41,880 bases of DNA from a virus. Shown in pieces: positions 5,406-13,310 of this stretch. The position numbers and the translations under genes were made by a program. Each line of letters begins with the position of its first letter. The first letter of the stretch is position 1. The notes beneath the pieces are model-generated. The model was not told the DNA's origin. It did no database searches and was given only the letters and a program-made list of their open reading frames with translations. The DNA lies in the IMG/VR virus record IMGVR_UViG_3300035661_000134, positions 1 to 41,880 of that record; one strand, 5' to 3'.

Positions 5406-5711
5406 ATGGCTAACAAACGAAGAAGAAAGCGTTTGAAAGGTGTAGCGGTTTATTTACCACGTGCTTTATACGATGCATGGCTTGAGTATTTAAGTGCAAA
5501 GGAGCTGGCGTTGGCTATGTTGCCAACGTCAGAAAACGAATTAATAGGCATTGAACCGGGCGATAGGTCAGAGTTTAGCATAGTCTATATGCAAATGCCA
5601 TCATGGTGGCATGAATGGTATAAGTCATTAGACAAAGAAGATAAGTTTAGGTTTGGCAAGCTTATTCTAAAAAGATTAAAAAGCGTTGGCTTAGTTGGAA
5701 GTAGTATTTAA
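5406..5711 (+). CDS. Basic early protein, possible DNA-binding
   Basis: A 101-residue protein, ATG at 5406 after AAAGGAGGTG. Residues 1-11 are strongly basic (KRRRKRLKG), followed by VAVYLPRALYDAWLEYL, which loosely recalls a ribbon-helix-helix strand and helix. The second half has MPSWWHEWYKSL and a basic helix. A DNA-binding role is plausible, family unproven. A strong hairpin lies inside the gene at 5505-5532. Confidence 0.75.
   Translation: MANKRRRKRLKGVAVYLPRALYDAWLEYLSAKELALAMLPTSENELIGIEPGDRSEFSIVYMQMPSWWHEWYKSLDKEDKFRFGKLILKRLKSVGLVGSSI
5505..5532 (+). other. Intragenic 11-bp hairpin
   Basis: CTGGCGTTGGC (5505-5515), loop TATGTT, GCCAACGTCAG (5522-5532); one G-U pair in RNA. It is preceded by AAAGGAG. 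Such GC-rich pairing stands out in this AT-rich region and may slow ribosomes or polymerase. Confidence 0.5.
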
Positions 5712-5738
5712 AGAATAATTCTAACAGGAGGTGCAAAA

Positions 5739-5990
5739 ATGAAAGGTAAACTTATTTTAGGTCTGGCAGGTTTTGGGTTAGTTTTCACCTTGTTTAAGGT
5801 GCAGGCTATCAATTATCAAAAAGAATTGGATAAGATGCAATCTGAGATAGCAGAGTTAGAAATCCAGAACAAAATACTTCAGGAAGAAGTAAACAAATGT
5901 AAAGAAACAGAAGAAGATTTTAAGACAAAGAATGATAGAATGCTTGCAAAGTTATTAAGAGATTTTCACGATTTTAAAAAATCTAATTAA
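5739..5990 (+). CDS. Membrane-anchored coiled-coil protein
   Basis: An 83-residue protein, ATG at 5739 after CAGGAGGTG. Residues 3-22 form one hydrophobic N-terminal segment (LILGLAGFGLVFTLF), followed by a heptad-like charged coil (ELDKMQSEIAELEIQNKILQEEVNKCKE). The layout resembles an i-spanin, yet this is in the early block and a better spanin pair exists at 36292-36875. It may instead anchor a replication or takeover factor at the inner membrane. Function unknown. Confidence 0.8.
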   Translation: MKGKLILGLAGFGLVFTLFKVQAINYQKELDKMQSEIAELEIQNKILQEEVNKCKETEEDFKTKNDRMLAKLLRDFHDFKKSN

Positions 5991-6011
5991 ACTAAAAGGA
6001 GGTATTTAAAC

Positions 6012-6707
6012 ATGGTAAACATTAACGAACTCAAAGCAAAAATCTTATCTGAAGCTCAAGGCTCAAGACGTGGGCTACCATTCAAAAAGCTAAACGTCAA
6101 TCATGCAGAACAAACATTTACAGTCAAAGATGGTGAGATTGAAAAAACATTAGGGAAGGAAGCTGAGATTTTCGTTGTCGGTGAGTATTCACAATATTAC
6201 TTTTACGATCCAAAGCTTGAAAGGATAACTATGCTAAGTCAAATTACAAAACCTGCTCTATTGAAGCAGGCAATTGATTTGAAAAGTGGTAAGAAGGTAA
6301 GTGAACTGGTAGAAAAATTGAAAGCTCAAGGTCTTAAACCTACATACACTACTATCCTTGTCATTCTCCTTAAAGTCGATAACACTTGGGAAGAAGCTAT
6401 CTTTTACTTAAAAGGGGCTGTCTTACAGTCTTGGCTTGAAATTACTAAGCAATTGCAACAGCAGGGAACTACTCACATAGCTAAGTTGTTAAAGTTAACT
6501 TTAAAATCTCAAAAGAAAGGTGCAGTTAAGTATGCTACACTGACACTATTAGACAGTCAGGATACAGAAGATAAAGATATATTGGCTAAGGCAGTGATAC
6601 TCCTTGATAGATTTAAAGAAGAGGTTAAGAAGTATAACACTTATGAACCTATAGAAGAGTTGCCAGTAGAACCTGACGAAAGTGTAGAAGATGGCGTAGA
6701 GTTTTAA
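6012..6707 (+). CDS. Probable single-stranded DNA-binding protein
   Basis: A 231-residue protein, ATG at 6012 after AAAGGAGGT. The N-terminal part (about 20-75) has beta-strand character with aromatic residues (GEYSQYYFYDP), as in OB folds. The C-terminus is an acidic tail ending in phenylalanine (EPDESVEDGVEF). That tail form is the hallmark of SSB and T7 gp2.5-type proteins, where it recruits replication partners. No cysteine or catalytic motif is seen. It would coat single-stranded DNA for the PolA and primase-helicase encoded downstream. A terminator follows at once, fitting a highly expressed product. The SSB call is inference from the tail, length and context. Confidence 0.55.
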   Translation: MVNINELKAKILSEAQGSRRGLPFKKLNVNHAEQTFTVKDGEIEKTLGKEAEIFVVGEYSQYYFYDPKLERITMLSQITKPALLKQAIDLKSGKKVSELVEKLKAQGLKPTYTTILVILLKVDNTWEEAIFYLKGAVLQSWLEITKQLQQQGTTHIAKLLKLTLKSQKKGAVKYATLTLLDSQDTEDKDILAKAVILLDRFKEEVKKYNTYEPIEELPVEPDESVEDGVEF

Positions 6708-6719
6708 TTTAACTTTCTT

Positions 6720-6741
6720 GGGGGCGTCAAGCTCCCTTTTT
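6720..6741 (+). terminator. Intrinsic terminator after SSB-like gene
   Basis: GGGGGC (6720-6725), loop GTCAA, GCTCCC (6731-6736) with one G-U pair, then TTTTT. It is a classic rho-independent form and differs from the GCCGGC family. Confidence 0.8.
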
Positions 6742-6777
6742 ATCTAACTTAAACAAAATTTAATAGGAGGTGCTACT

Positions 6778-7095
6778 ATGTTTAAAAGTTTAAAAGATAT
6801 GCAGTATGTATTAGATGAGATTAAGTTTTTGGATAGGTTATTTTCTGATATAAACGAAGATGAAAGAGGTAGAAAAGTAGAAAAAGAAATTTTTGACAGG
6901 TTGGATAAAGCTTTTTTACATTTTGATTATACTTTTGATGATTGGGAAAAAGAGGAAGTATATAAAGCTATTGCAACAATATTAGACAGAGCTGATGCTC
7001 CTACCTTATATCATATAGCTGTATTATTACTATTCTTTTTACAAAGAGCAGATTTAGGAATGCATTTTAAACATTATATTGAAAGAAAATATTAA
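6778..7095 (+). CDS. Early helical hypothetical protein
   Basis: A 105-residue protein, ATG at 6778 after AGGAGGTG. It appears all-helical with many aspartates and lysines in the first half and a hydrophobic stretch LYHIAVLLLFFLQRA (77-91) that may be a buried helix rather than a membrane span. No family recognised. It lies between two intrinsic terminators with the next gene, so the pair must be read by read-through or a local promoter I cannot see. Confidence 0.75.
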   Translation: MFKSLKDMQYVLDEIKFLDRLFSDINEDERGRKVEKEIFDRLDKAFLHFDYTFDDWEKEEVYKAIATILDRADAPTLYHIAVLLLFFLQRADLGMHFKHYIERKY

Positions 7096-7114
7096 AATAT
7101 AGGAGGTGTAAACA

Positions 7115-7471
7115 ATGATTAAACTAACATCTTTAAATGATTTAATTACCAGTCTTATTTCTAAATCTTTAGGTAATTCTTTAATGTCGTTTGTAGTATA
7201 TCCACAAGGTAAGGGAAATACTGTATTAGAATTTACATCAAGTGATTACAAATTTATTGTAAGTAGAAAAGAAGATGGTTTAAGAATTTACGATAAAGGA
7301 AATATTTATTTAATTTCTAACATACTACCTGATAATTTTTCAGAAGAGGTTGACAATATTATTAAACAGCAAGCTGAAAATTTACAAAATTATTACAAAT
7401 TAGAGTATTATTTAGATAAAATAAACAAAGATTTAGAAGCTAATGTTTATAGATTAGTAAAGTTAGATTAA
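7115..7471 (+). CDS. Early hypothetical protein
   Basis: A 118-residue protein, ATG at 7115 after AGGAGGTG. The first half alternates strands (SFVVYPQGKGNTVLEF, YKFIVSRKEDGLRIYDKGNIYLI), the second half is helical and charged. That strand-then-helix order vaguely resembles the other clamp-like small proteins, but no motif supports it. Function unknown. It ends 10 bases before the terminator hairpin at 7481. Confidence 0.75.
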   Translation: MIKLTSLNDLITSLISKSLGNSLMSFVVYPQGKGNTVLEFTSSDYKFIVSRKEDGLRIYDKGNIYLISNILPDNFSEEVDNIIKQQAENLQNYYKLEYYLDKINKDLEANVYRLVKLD

Positions 7472-7480
7472 GTTTTAATC

Positions 7481-7502
7481 GGGGCTTATGCCCCTGTGTT
7501 TT
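7481..7502 (+). terminator. Intrinsic terminator-like hairpin
   Basis: GGGGC (7481-7485), loop TTAT, GCCCC (7490-7494), then TGTGTTTT. The T-tract is broken, so it may be leaky, letting early transcription run on into the helicase gene. Confidence 0.65.
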
Positions 7503-7525
7503 AAAAATTGAATAGGAGGTGTAAA

Positions 7526-8677
7526 ATGATTAAGTTATTCAAGCATCAACAAGAAGCTATTTCTCTTTATAAAGAGAGAAATGGTCTCCTTTACTTAAAC
7601 TGGGAGACTGGAACAGGCAAGACTTTGGGGGCGTTGGCTATTGCTAATGCTTATAATTTTAAAAACTTACTTGTTGTTGCTCCTAAAAGTAGTCATTTGT
7701 CATGGCTTACTGAAAAAGAACATTTTAAAGATTTGAATTTAAACGTTATTACATACGAAGCGTTTAGAGATAAAATAGACGATTTTTCAAAATACGATTT
7801 TTTAATCTTTGATGAAGCTCACAGGCTTAAAAATCCGAGTGCTAAGATTACAAAGAAAGCTGTTGAGTATGCAGTCCAAGAAAAACTTCCACCACGCATT
7901 TTACTTTCTGGAACTCCAGCAGACCGTTATTATGAGCTATACTCTCAATTAAAAGTGCTTAATCCAAATGATAAAACATTTAAACTACACTTTCCAAGTT
8001 ATACTAAGTTTATAAACTTCTTTTATTACTTAGATGATTATTACAAACCTGATAGATTACGCAGTAATGATTACGAGAAGTGGCTTAAAGAGTGGTTTTT
8101 GGAATATGCTCATGTAGTTAGAAAAGAAGATGTGGTGGAATTGCCACCACTAATAGAAATTCCGATAAGACTTCCTAAACAAAAGATAGATGTTGATGTG
8201 GAAGACCTTTCACTTTATACAGTATCCACATTTATAACAGAATTTAGAAAGTCTGTTAGCAAACAAAAGATTGAATGGGTATTAGACTTTATAGAAGACA
8301 ATCCAAATACAATTGTGTTTAGTCTGTTTCGGGAACCTGTAGAACAAATAAAGCAAAAACTTGGTGATAAGGTTTACTTAATAACAGGTCAATATCGTAA
8401 AGATTTTGACAATGCTTTAACCAGACAAGACAAACCAATAGTATCAACTTTTGCCCTTAAGGAAGGGGCTAATCTTCAGAGATATAATAACATTATTTAC
8501 CTTGCCCCACCGTTATCTTACAGAGATTATCAGCAATCAATGGCAAGAGTTTACAGGACGGGGCAAGATAAGAAGGTAAGCATATACAAACTTTTACAAA
8601 ATTCTATAGACTATAAAGTGTATAATATATTATCTCATAAGGCATCGGTCTATGATTTTCTCAGAAAGGAGGCATGA
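7526..8677 (+). CDS. SNF2-like superfamily 2 helicase/ATPase
   Basis: A 383-residue DNA-dependent ATPase. ATG at 7526 is used because AGGAGGTG lies at 7514-7521; an upstream TTG in frame precedes it and would have no site. Motif I GTGKT is at 29-33, motif II DEAH at 96-99, motif III SGTP near 131-134 and motif VI QQSMARVYRTGQ at 336-347. This helicase core is close to the minimum for the SNF2 group, without accessory domains. Phage proteins of this kind are thought to remodel or unwind DNA during replication or recombination. It starts the replication and processing cluster that continues with the nuclease and primase genes. Confidence 0.9.
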   Translation: MIKLFKHQQEAISLYKERNGLLYLNWETGTGKTLGALAIANAYNFKNLLVVAPKSSHLSWLTEKEHFKDLNLNVITYEAFRDKIDDFSKYDFLIFDEAHRLKNPSAKITKKAVEYAVQEKLPPRILLSGTPADRYYELYSQLKVLNPNDKTFKLHFPSYTKFINFFYYLDDYYKPDRLRSNDYEKWLKEWFLEYAHVVRKEDVVELPPLIEIPIRLPKQKIDVDVEDLSLYTVSTFITEFRKSVSKQKIEWVLDFIEDNPNTIVFSLFREPVEQIKQKLGDKVYLITGQYRKDFDNALTRQDKPIVSTFALKEGANLQRYNNIIYLAPPLSYRDYQQSMARVYRTGQDKKVSIYKLLQNSIDYKVYNILSHKASVYDFLRKEA

Positions 8678-8680
8678 AAA

Positions 8681-9436
8681 ATGTGTGAGAAAAATTATAA
8701 AAGACTTCTTTATATTGAAGAGTTAGACAATTGTATATCTGTTTCTGAAAGTGGAGAAGATATTTCTCTTTTAAGAGAGTGTAATCTCTCATATACATAC
8801 AAAGCTAAACTTGGTTGTTATGATGTAGAAGCAAATTTTATAAAACGAGATTGGGATTATACAGATTACTTAGATTATTTATATGATGGTGGCGATGAAA
8901 TACCTACAAGTAAAGTTCGTATTGAAGTGGATTTAGATAAGATTAATATTGACAACTTAGAAGGAATATTTGTTAATATAATACCGAAGCAAAATTGCTT
9001 AAAATCTATCATCGGTTATAAAGGAGATTTTTATAGAGGGTTTGAAGTTTTGTTTAAAAAGAGAGAAAACTCTTGTGAAGATTTAGAAAGTTTTAATTGG
9101 TCTCCTGAGCTTATATTAGAAGATGTTTATAAAGGTAAACAAGTTAGTATTAATATAGATAAAACTTATTCTTATCTTAGTTATTTTGATAATACCAACA
9201 GGCGTGTTGATATTCAATTTGACTACACTATAGGAAAACCTTTAGAGTTTGTTTTAGAAGATTTCAAGATAAAAGGTCAAGTTGATTTAAATATCCCATG
9301 TCAGATAAGTTTCACTTGTTTTAGAGCTGAAGGTTTATTAGAAGTTAAAGTTAATAATATTATGTTTTATGTAGAAAACAGTTTAGAGTTTTCAATAAAT
9401 AATAAAGTTGCAAATTTTGAAATAAAAGCGAGGTAA
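8681..9436 (+). CDS. Hypothetical protein, beta-rich, in replication cluster
   Basis: A 251-residue protein. ATG at 8681 follows AAAGGAGG; an earlier ATG at 8674 is out of frame and stops after four codons. No family recognised. It is strand-rich and acidic throughout (KVRIEVDLDKINIDN, RRVDIQFDYTIG), with scattered cysteines but no clear metal site. The C-terminal 60 residues look like a beta sandwich. Position between the helicase and the Cas4-like nuclease implies a DNA-processing role, perhaps as an accessory subunit. That is context only. Confidence 0.8.
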   Translation: MCEKNYKRLLYIEELDNCISVSESGEDISLLRECNLSYTYKAKLGCYDVEANFIKRDWDYTDYLDYLYDGGDEIPTSKVRIEVDLDKINIDNLEGIFVNIIPKQNCLKSIIGYKGDFYRGFEVLFKKRENSCEDLESFNWSPELILEDVYKGKQVSINIDKTYSYLSYFDNTNRRVDIQFDYTIGKPLEFVLEDFKIKGQVDLNIPCQISFTCFRAEGLLEVKVNNIMFYVENSLEFSINNKVANFEIKAR

Positions 9437-9441
9437 GAGCA

Positions 9442-10146
9442 ATGATAGAGATTTCACCAAGCGGTGTAAATTTATATCTAACATGTCCGTTTGCATTTAA
9501 GTTAAAATATGTAGATAAAGTTGAGATAACACAACAAGAGAATACATTCCTGATAACAGGGAAGCTCGTTCACAGGAGTTTAGAGTTATACTTTAAAGAT
9601 AGAATGGAAAATAAAAACGCTGATTTAAAACCTTCAGATTACTTGAAATCAGCAATGGAAGATTTTAAACATGTTAATTATTTTCAGCTTGACGAAGCTA
9701 TGGAAGAAGCAGACCATTATTTAACTATCTACTCTTCAATGGCTCAAAAACTAAAACCTTTATCTTCAGAGGAATATTTTGAGTTGGAATTAAGCGATAA
9801 CATTTTACTAAGAGGTGTGATTGATTTAATCGTTCAAGAAAAGAAAGGTAGAGCGTTAATAGACTTTAAAACTACACGCTCTCAAGTTAAAGACAATTAT
9901 AAATACACTCTTCAACTTTCGCTTTATTCATTGACAAATAAAGCAGATGCATACTATCTGCATTACATAACACCTACACACATTCAAGTAAAAGAAATAT
10001 CTCCAGTGTCTAAAGATTTGCTTAATGATATTATAAAAGATATTGAAAAATCAGTAAAGCATGGAGTTTTCCCAGCTTCGGGGCTTGGTATAGCATGTGC
10101 TAATTGTATGTTTAAAAAAGTATGTAAATATTCTGATATAAAGTAA
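9442..10146 (+). CDS. Cas4/RecB-type Fe-S exonuclease
   Basis: A 234-residue PD-(D/E)XK nuclease of the Cas4/RecB/AddB type, likely a single-strand exonuclease. Motifs: C15 in LTCPFAFKL, H44 in GKLVHRSLE, D128 in RGVIDLI, D141-F-K143, and Q158 in YTLQLSLYS. C219, C222 and C228 (CANCMFKKVC) join C15 as four cysteines that would hold a 4Fe-4S cluster. Length is normal for the family. No CRISPR array or other cas gene is present, so this is a phage recombination or end-processing nuclease. The ribosome site is weak (GCGAGG); translation may be coupled to the preceding gene five bases upstream. Confidence 0.88.
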   Translation: MIEISPSGVNLYLTCPFAFKLKYVDKVEITQQENTFLITGKLVHRSLELYFKDRMENKNADLKPSDYLKSAMEDFKHVNYFQLDEAMEEADHYLTIYSSMAQKLKPLSSEEYFELELSDNILLRGVIDLIVQEKKGRALIDFKTTRSQVKDNYKYTLQLSLYSLTNKADAYYLHYITPTHIQVKEISPVSKDLLNDIIKDIEKSVKHGVFPASGLGIACANCMFKKVCKYSDIK

Positions 10147-10161
10147 TATTAGGAGGTTGCT

Positions 10162-13023
10162 ATGGAGTTGCAACAGTTAGATTTTTACACTTTTGCAGAT
10201 GTTCTTGGATTACTTGAAAGAAAAAAGAAAACTTTTAATCCACAGAACTTGGTTGTAGAAGTTGCAAATTTTAACGAGTTGTATTTAGTTGGATTTAATC
10301 CAATGGTTGTAGCTTTACAAGGAGATAAGCTTACAACCATGAGAGAACTTTTTGGTGAGACTACAGAAGAAGTTTTTAAGAACAGGATAAATTCTTTATC
10401 AACTGACACTTGGAAAGACCTTAGATTTACAGTAGGTTTATATTTAAACAATAATCATTCACACTCTAACTTTTATAAGTCAAAAGTTATTGCAAGATTA
10501 GATACAGACAAACAAATGTCTTTAGAAGAGTTTAGACTGCATCTTGAAAATACATTCCAAGAGTATCAGCCAAACATTATCCATAAAACTTTCAAAGGTT
10601 GGCATGCGTTTTGGTTGGCTGAAGATTTTATTGAGAGTAAAGATAAACACTTAATAGAAAACTTCGTCGCATTCTTAAATGCTTTAAAGACAAAAGCAAA
10701 AGCAACTTGGATAGATGAGATAAAGTGTTTTAGTGCTTTTACAAGAATAGTTAATGAAGATTTACCATGCTATACATACAATCAAACTCTTTACTCTTTA
10801 GACTTTTTAAGAGATATTAAAGGTAAAGACATATCTACAGAACACGAATATATAACACCTTCACTCCAAGAGTTTGAAGATGTATTGGCTCATTGTGAAG
10901 CTTACCAAACTTTAGACAACTTATGGGAAATTCACACTTACGACCAATGGTTTGTAATGGCTTGGCTTTATGCTGTGAGATATTACCTTAGCACAAGTGA
11001 AGCAGAGAAAAAGCTTATTTACAATGAGTATGTAGATAAGTCTTTAACTTACCAGAAGAAGAAACCTAACATTAAAGAAATAGAAAAGCAGTTTAAAGAA
11101 GCTTTAGAGTGGGCTACTGAAGATGGAGTTTTAAAGCTTCCTTCATGTAGAAAGTTGTATATTCCAAACATATGTGAGAAATGCCCGCTGTTTAGGGAAA
11201 AAGATGGTTATATTGTTTCACACCCGTTTAGGGATAAATACAAATTTGAAGTTCAAGTTGATGGTTTTGTTATAAAGAACGGGCGTTGGTATGCTATAGA
11301 GATTGATAAAGAAGGTGAAGAATATCTTATTGAAGTTTGTAAAGAGTTTAAAATATTAAAAATCTTGCGTAAATATATGCCATCTGAGACTGTAGATTAT
11401 TTAAAGTTGTTAGTTAATAATAAAACATATGTTATTGAAAAAGATAATAAAGCAGATGGCGGGCTTAATCTTTCAAATATTGCAAATATAATTCCTGTTA
11501 AAAACAAAAGCAAGTTTAGACAATTGATTGAAAGCTATATTTATAAGATGTTATTTGAAAGTAATAATTTTGTGGAAATAGACTTTATTGGATACAGAAA
11601 AAGATTTGGCTTTAGAGATTATGAGTATATAGTTGCGAATGAAAACGTTAGCGAGCAGGATATTTACGGTGTGTTATATGGCTATTTCAATGACCCGTCA
11701 AACCTTGCAGACTTTATACCTTCCAAAAAAGGTAGTTATGAGAAGTGGAAAGAAGCATACTTAAAGCTTTTTGAACTACAGGAGCCATTATCTTTATATC
11801 TTACAGGTTTTGCTTTATCCCATCTTTTACTTGATTGGTATCGTGAAGAGACAGGATTTTTATTAACTCCGATAATCGCTCTCAAAGGAGAAAGCCGAGT
11901 AGGAAAAACAAAGAGAAGTATAATCTCTTTGGCTCTGTTTGGTAAACCAAAAGAGTTTAGCTTTGGCAGTATTACAGAAGCCCGTATCAAAAATCAGTTC
12001 GGTGTGATAAAGACACCACTTATCATTGACGAAGTTGTGTCAAAAGGCAATAACTTTGATAAGATGAGAAATCTTTTATATCACATAGCTAATGCCAGCA
12101 TTAAAGCCGATGCCTACAAAACGGCTCCACCTATAACAAGCCCTGTCATTCTTACAGGAGAACCTAAGAACTTTTCTTTAGAAAAACTCTTTGAAGAAGC
12201 ACAGGGTTTAGTAAGAAGAGTTTTCACCATTCTTTTAAAAAGAGAAACTCTAATGAGCCATATATGGGAGACAATAGATAATGAGATATTGCCTACTTTA
12301 TCTAAAAACTACGGCTGGATTTTTAAACATCTTAATGCGTTTAAAACAGCTGATTTAAGTAAATTATTTAAAGAGACAAAAGCATTGGTGGAAACTAAAT
12401 TTGATAAGTTTAAAGGCACTTTGTATGAAGACCATATTATACAAATATCATTATCTTTCACTGCATTTAAAATCTTTTACACCGAACTTGGAATAAGTGA
12501 AAAAGAGATAGATAAAACTTTAGAAATGATTTCAGATTACTTACTTGAAAAAGCAGAAATACTTGCTGATTTCTTATCTTCAGATAATACGTTTGAAGAC
12601 TTGTTATTAGATATTGCTAACAAGTTAAAAGAAGCTATCTCTTTAAGAAAAGAATTAGCGGGGCTTTCTCTTTCACAAGCTCTTGCAAAAGCTGATGTTA
12701 GCATTAGTGGGCTTGATAAAGAGGAAAGCTTAATCCTTAAACTTGTTTTCGGGAAACGTTATAAGTCAGGTAATTACTACTATACCGAAACTGTGATAGT
12801 TGACCCAGTGCATAAAGATGCCGATATAAACAGATTACTTCATAACAGAGAATTAGTTAATCAAAAGACTTGGAATTATTTTGTAGAGATTTACAGAAAT
12901 TTAATTAAGAAAAAGTATGATGAAAAGATTGCGTCAAATATACTAAACCAATTTGCTAATGCTGGTTTAGAAGAGTTTAAAGAAGAAAGTAAAACTAATG
13001 AAATAGAGGAGGTAGATTTCTGA
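10162..13023 (+). CDS. Primase-helicase (AEP-like primase + SF3/AAA+ ATPase)
   Basis: A 953-residue replication protein, ATG at 10162 after TAGGAGGTTG. N-terminal primase-like part: D114-T-D116 (RLDTDK) and H141...GWHAFW (148-153), as in archaeo-eukaryotic/PrimPol-type primases. A cysteine set C329, C338, C341 (NICEKCPLF) resembles the zinc-like motif linking primase and helicase. The ATPase has Walker A GESRVGKT (576-583) and Walker B LIIDE (620-624), followed by an arginine-rich segment near RRVF, in the style of DUF927/SF3 helicases. It would prime and unwind at the origin. The C-terminal end is acidic. The primase assignment is less certain than the ATPase. The stop overlaps the next ATG. 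Confidence 0.82.
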   Translation: MELQQLDFYTFADVLGLLERKKKTFNPQNLVVEVANFNELYLVGFNPMVVALQGDKLTTMRELFGETTEEVFKNRINSLSTDTWKDLRFTVGLYLNNNHSHSNFYKSKVIARLDTDKQMSLEEFRLHLENTFQEYQPNIIHKTFKGWHAFWLAEDFIESKDKHLIENFVAFLNALKTKAKATWIDEIKCFSAFTRIVNEDLPCYTYNQTLYSLDFLRDIKGKDISTEHEYITPSLQEFEDVLAHCEAYQTLDNLWEIHTYDQWFVMAWLYAVRYYLSTSEAEKKLIYNEYVDKSLTYQKKKPNIKEIEKQFKEALEWATEDGVLKLPSCRKLYIPNICEKCPLFREKDGYIVSHPFRDKYKFEVQVDGFVIKNGRWYAIEIDKEGEEYLIEVCKEFKILKILRKYMPSETVDYLKLLVNNKTYVIEKDNKADGGLNLSNIANIIPVKNKSKFRQLIESYIYKMLFESNNFVEIDFIGYRKRFGFRDYEYIVANENVSEQDIYGVLYGYFNDPSNLADFIPSKKGSYEKWKEAYLKLFELQEPLSLYLTGFALSHLLLDWYREETGFLLTPIIALKGESRVGKTKRSIISLALFGKPKEFSFGSITEARIKNQFGVIKTPLIIDEVVSKGNNFDKMRNLLYHIANASIKADAYKTAPPITSPVILTGEPKNFSLEKLFEEAQGLVRRVFTILLKRETLMSHIWETIDNEILPTLSKNYGWIFKHLNAFKTADLSKLFKETKALVETKFDKFKGTLYEDHIIQISLSFTAFKIFYTELGISEKEIDKTLEMISDYLLEKAEILADFLSSDNTFEDLLLDIANKLKEAISLRKELAGLSLSQALAKADVSISGLDKEESLILKLVFGKRYKSGNYYYTETVIVDPVHKDADINRLLHNRELVNQKTWNYFVEIYRNLIKKKYDEKIASNILNQFANAGLEEFKEESKTNEIEEVDF

Positions 13024-13310
13024 TGGGTGCTAAAACTAACTACACTTTAAAAACTATTTTAGACAAGTTTTCTTTACTTAAAGATGAGTTTTCAAGTTAT
13101 GATAGCTACTATGCTTCTAAAGTATTGTTGATGGTGTTTTATGATAAGACTTCAAAATCAACAACTGATTTTATGGAGTTTGTTATTGATGTTATGTTAG
13201 AACATTTTGAGCCAGAAGATTTGGAAGTTCTCAAAGAGTTTTTAAAAGATTTTGAAAGTATGTATAAAACTTTAATACGGAGGCTTGAAAATGTATCAAT
13301 TGATGAATAA
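13023..13310 (+). CDS. Small helical protein between primase and polymerase
   Basis: A 95-residue protein; ATG at 13023 overlaps the preceding stop (TGATG), with GAGGAGGT upstream. It is helical and acidic (FEPEDLEVLKEFLKDFESM). No family recognised. Its last 20 bases overlap the start of the DNA polymerase gene, so it is translationally coupled on both sides. It could be a small partner of the primase-helicase or polymerase. Confidence 0.8.
   Translation: MGAKTNYTLKTILDKFSLLKDEFSSYDSYYASKVLLMVFYDKTSKSTTDFMEFVIDVMLEHFEPEDLEVLKEFLKDFESMYKTLIRRLENVSIDE

Noticed and set aside
9442-10146. CRISPR-Cas remnant because of the Cas4-like nuclease
   Set aside because: No repeat-spacer array and no other cas gene; Cas4/RecB-type nucleases are common in phage replication clusters.
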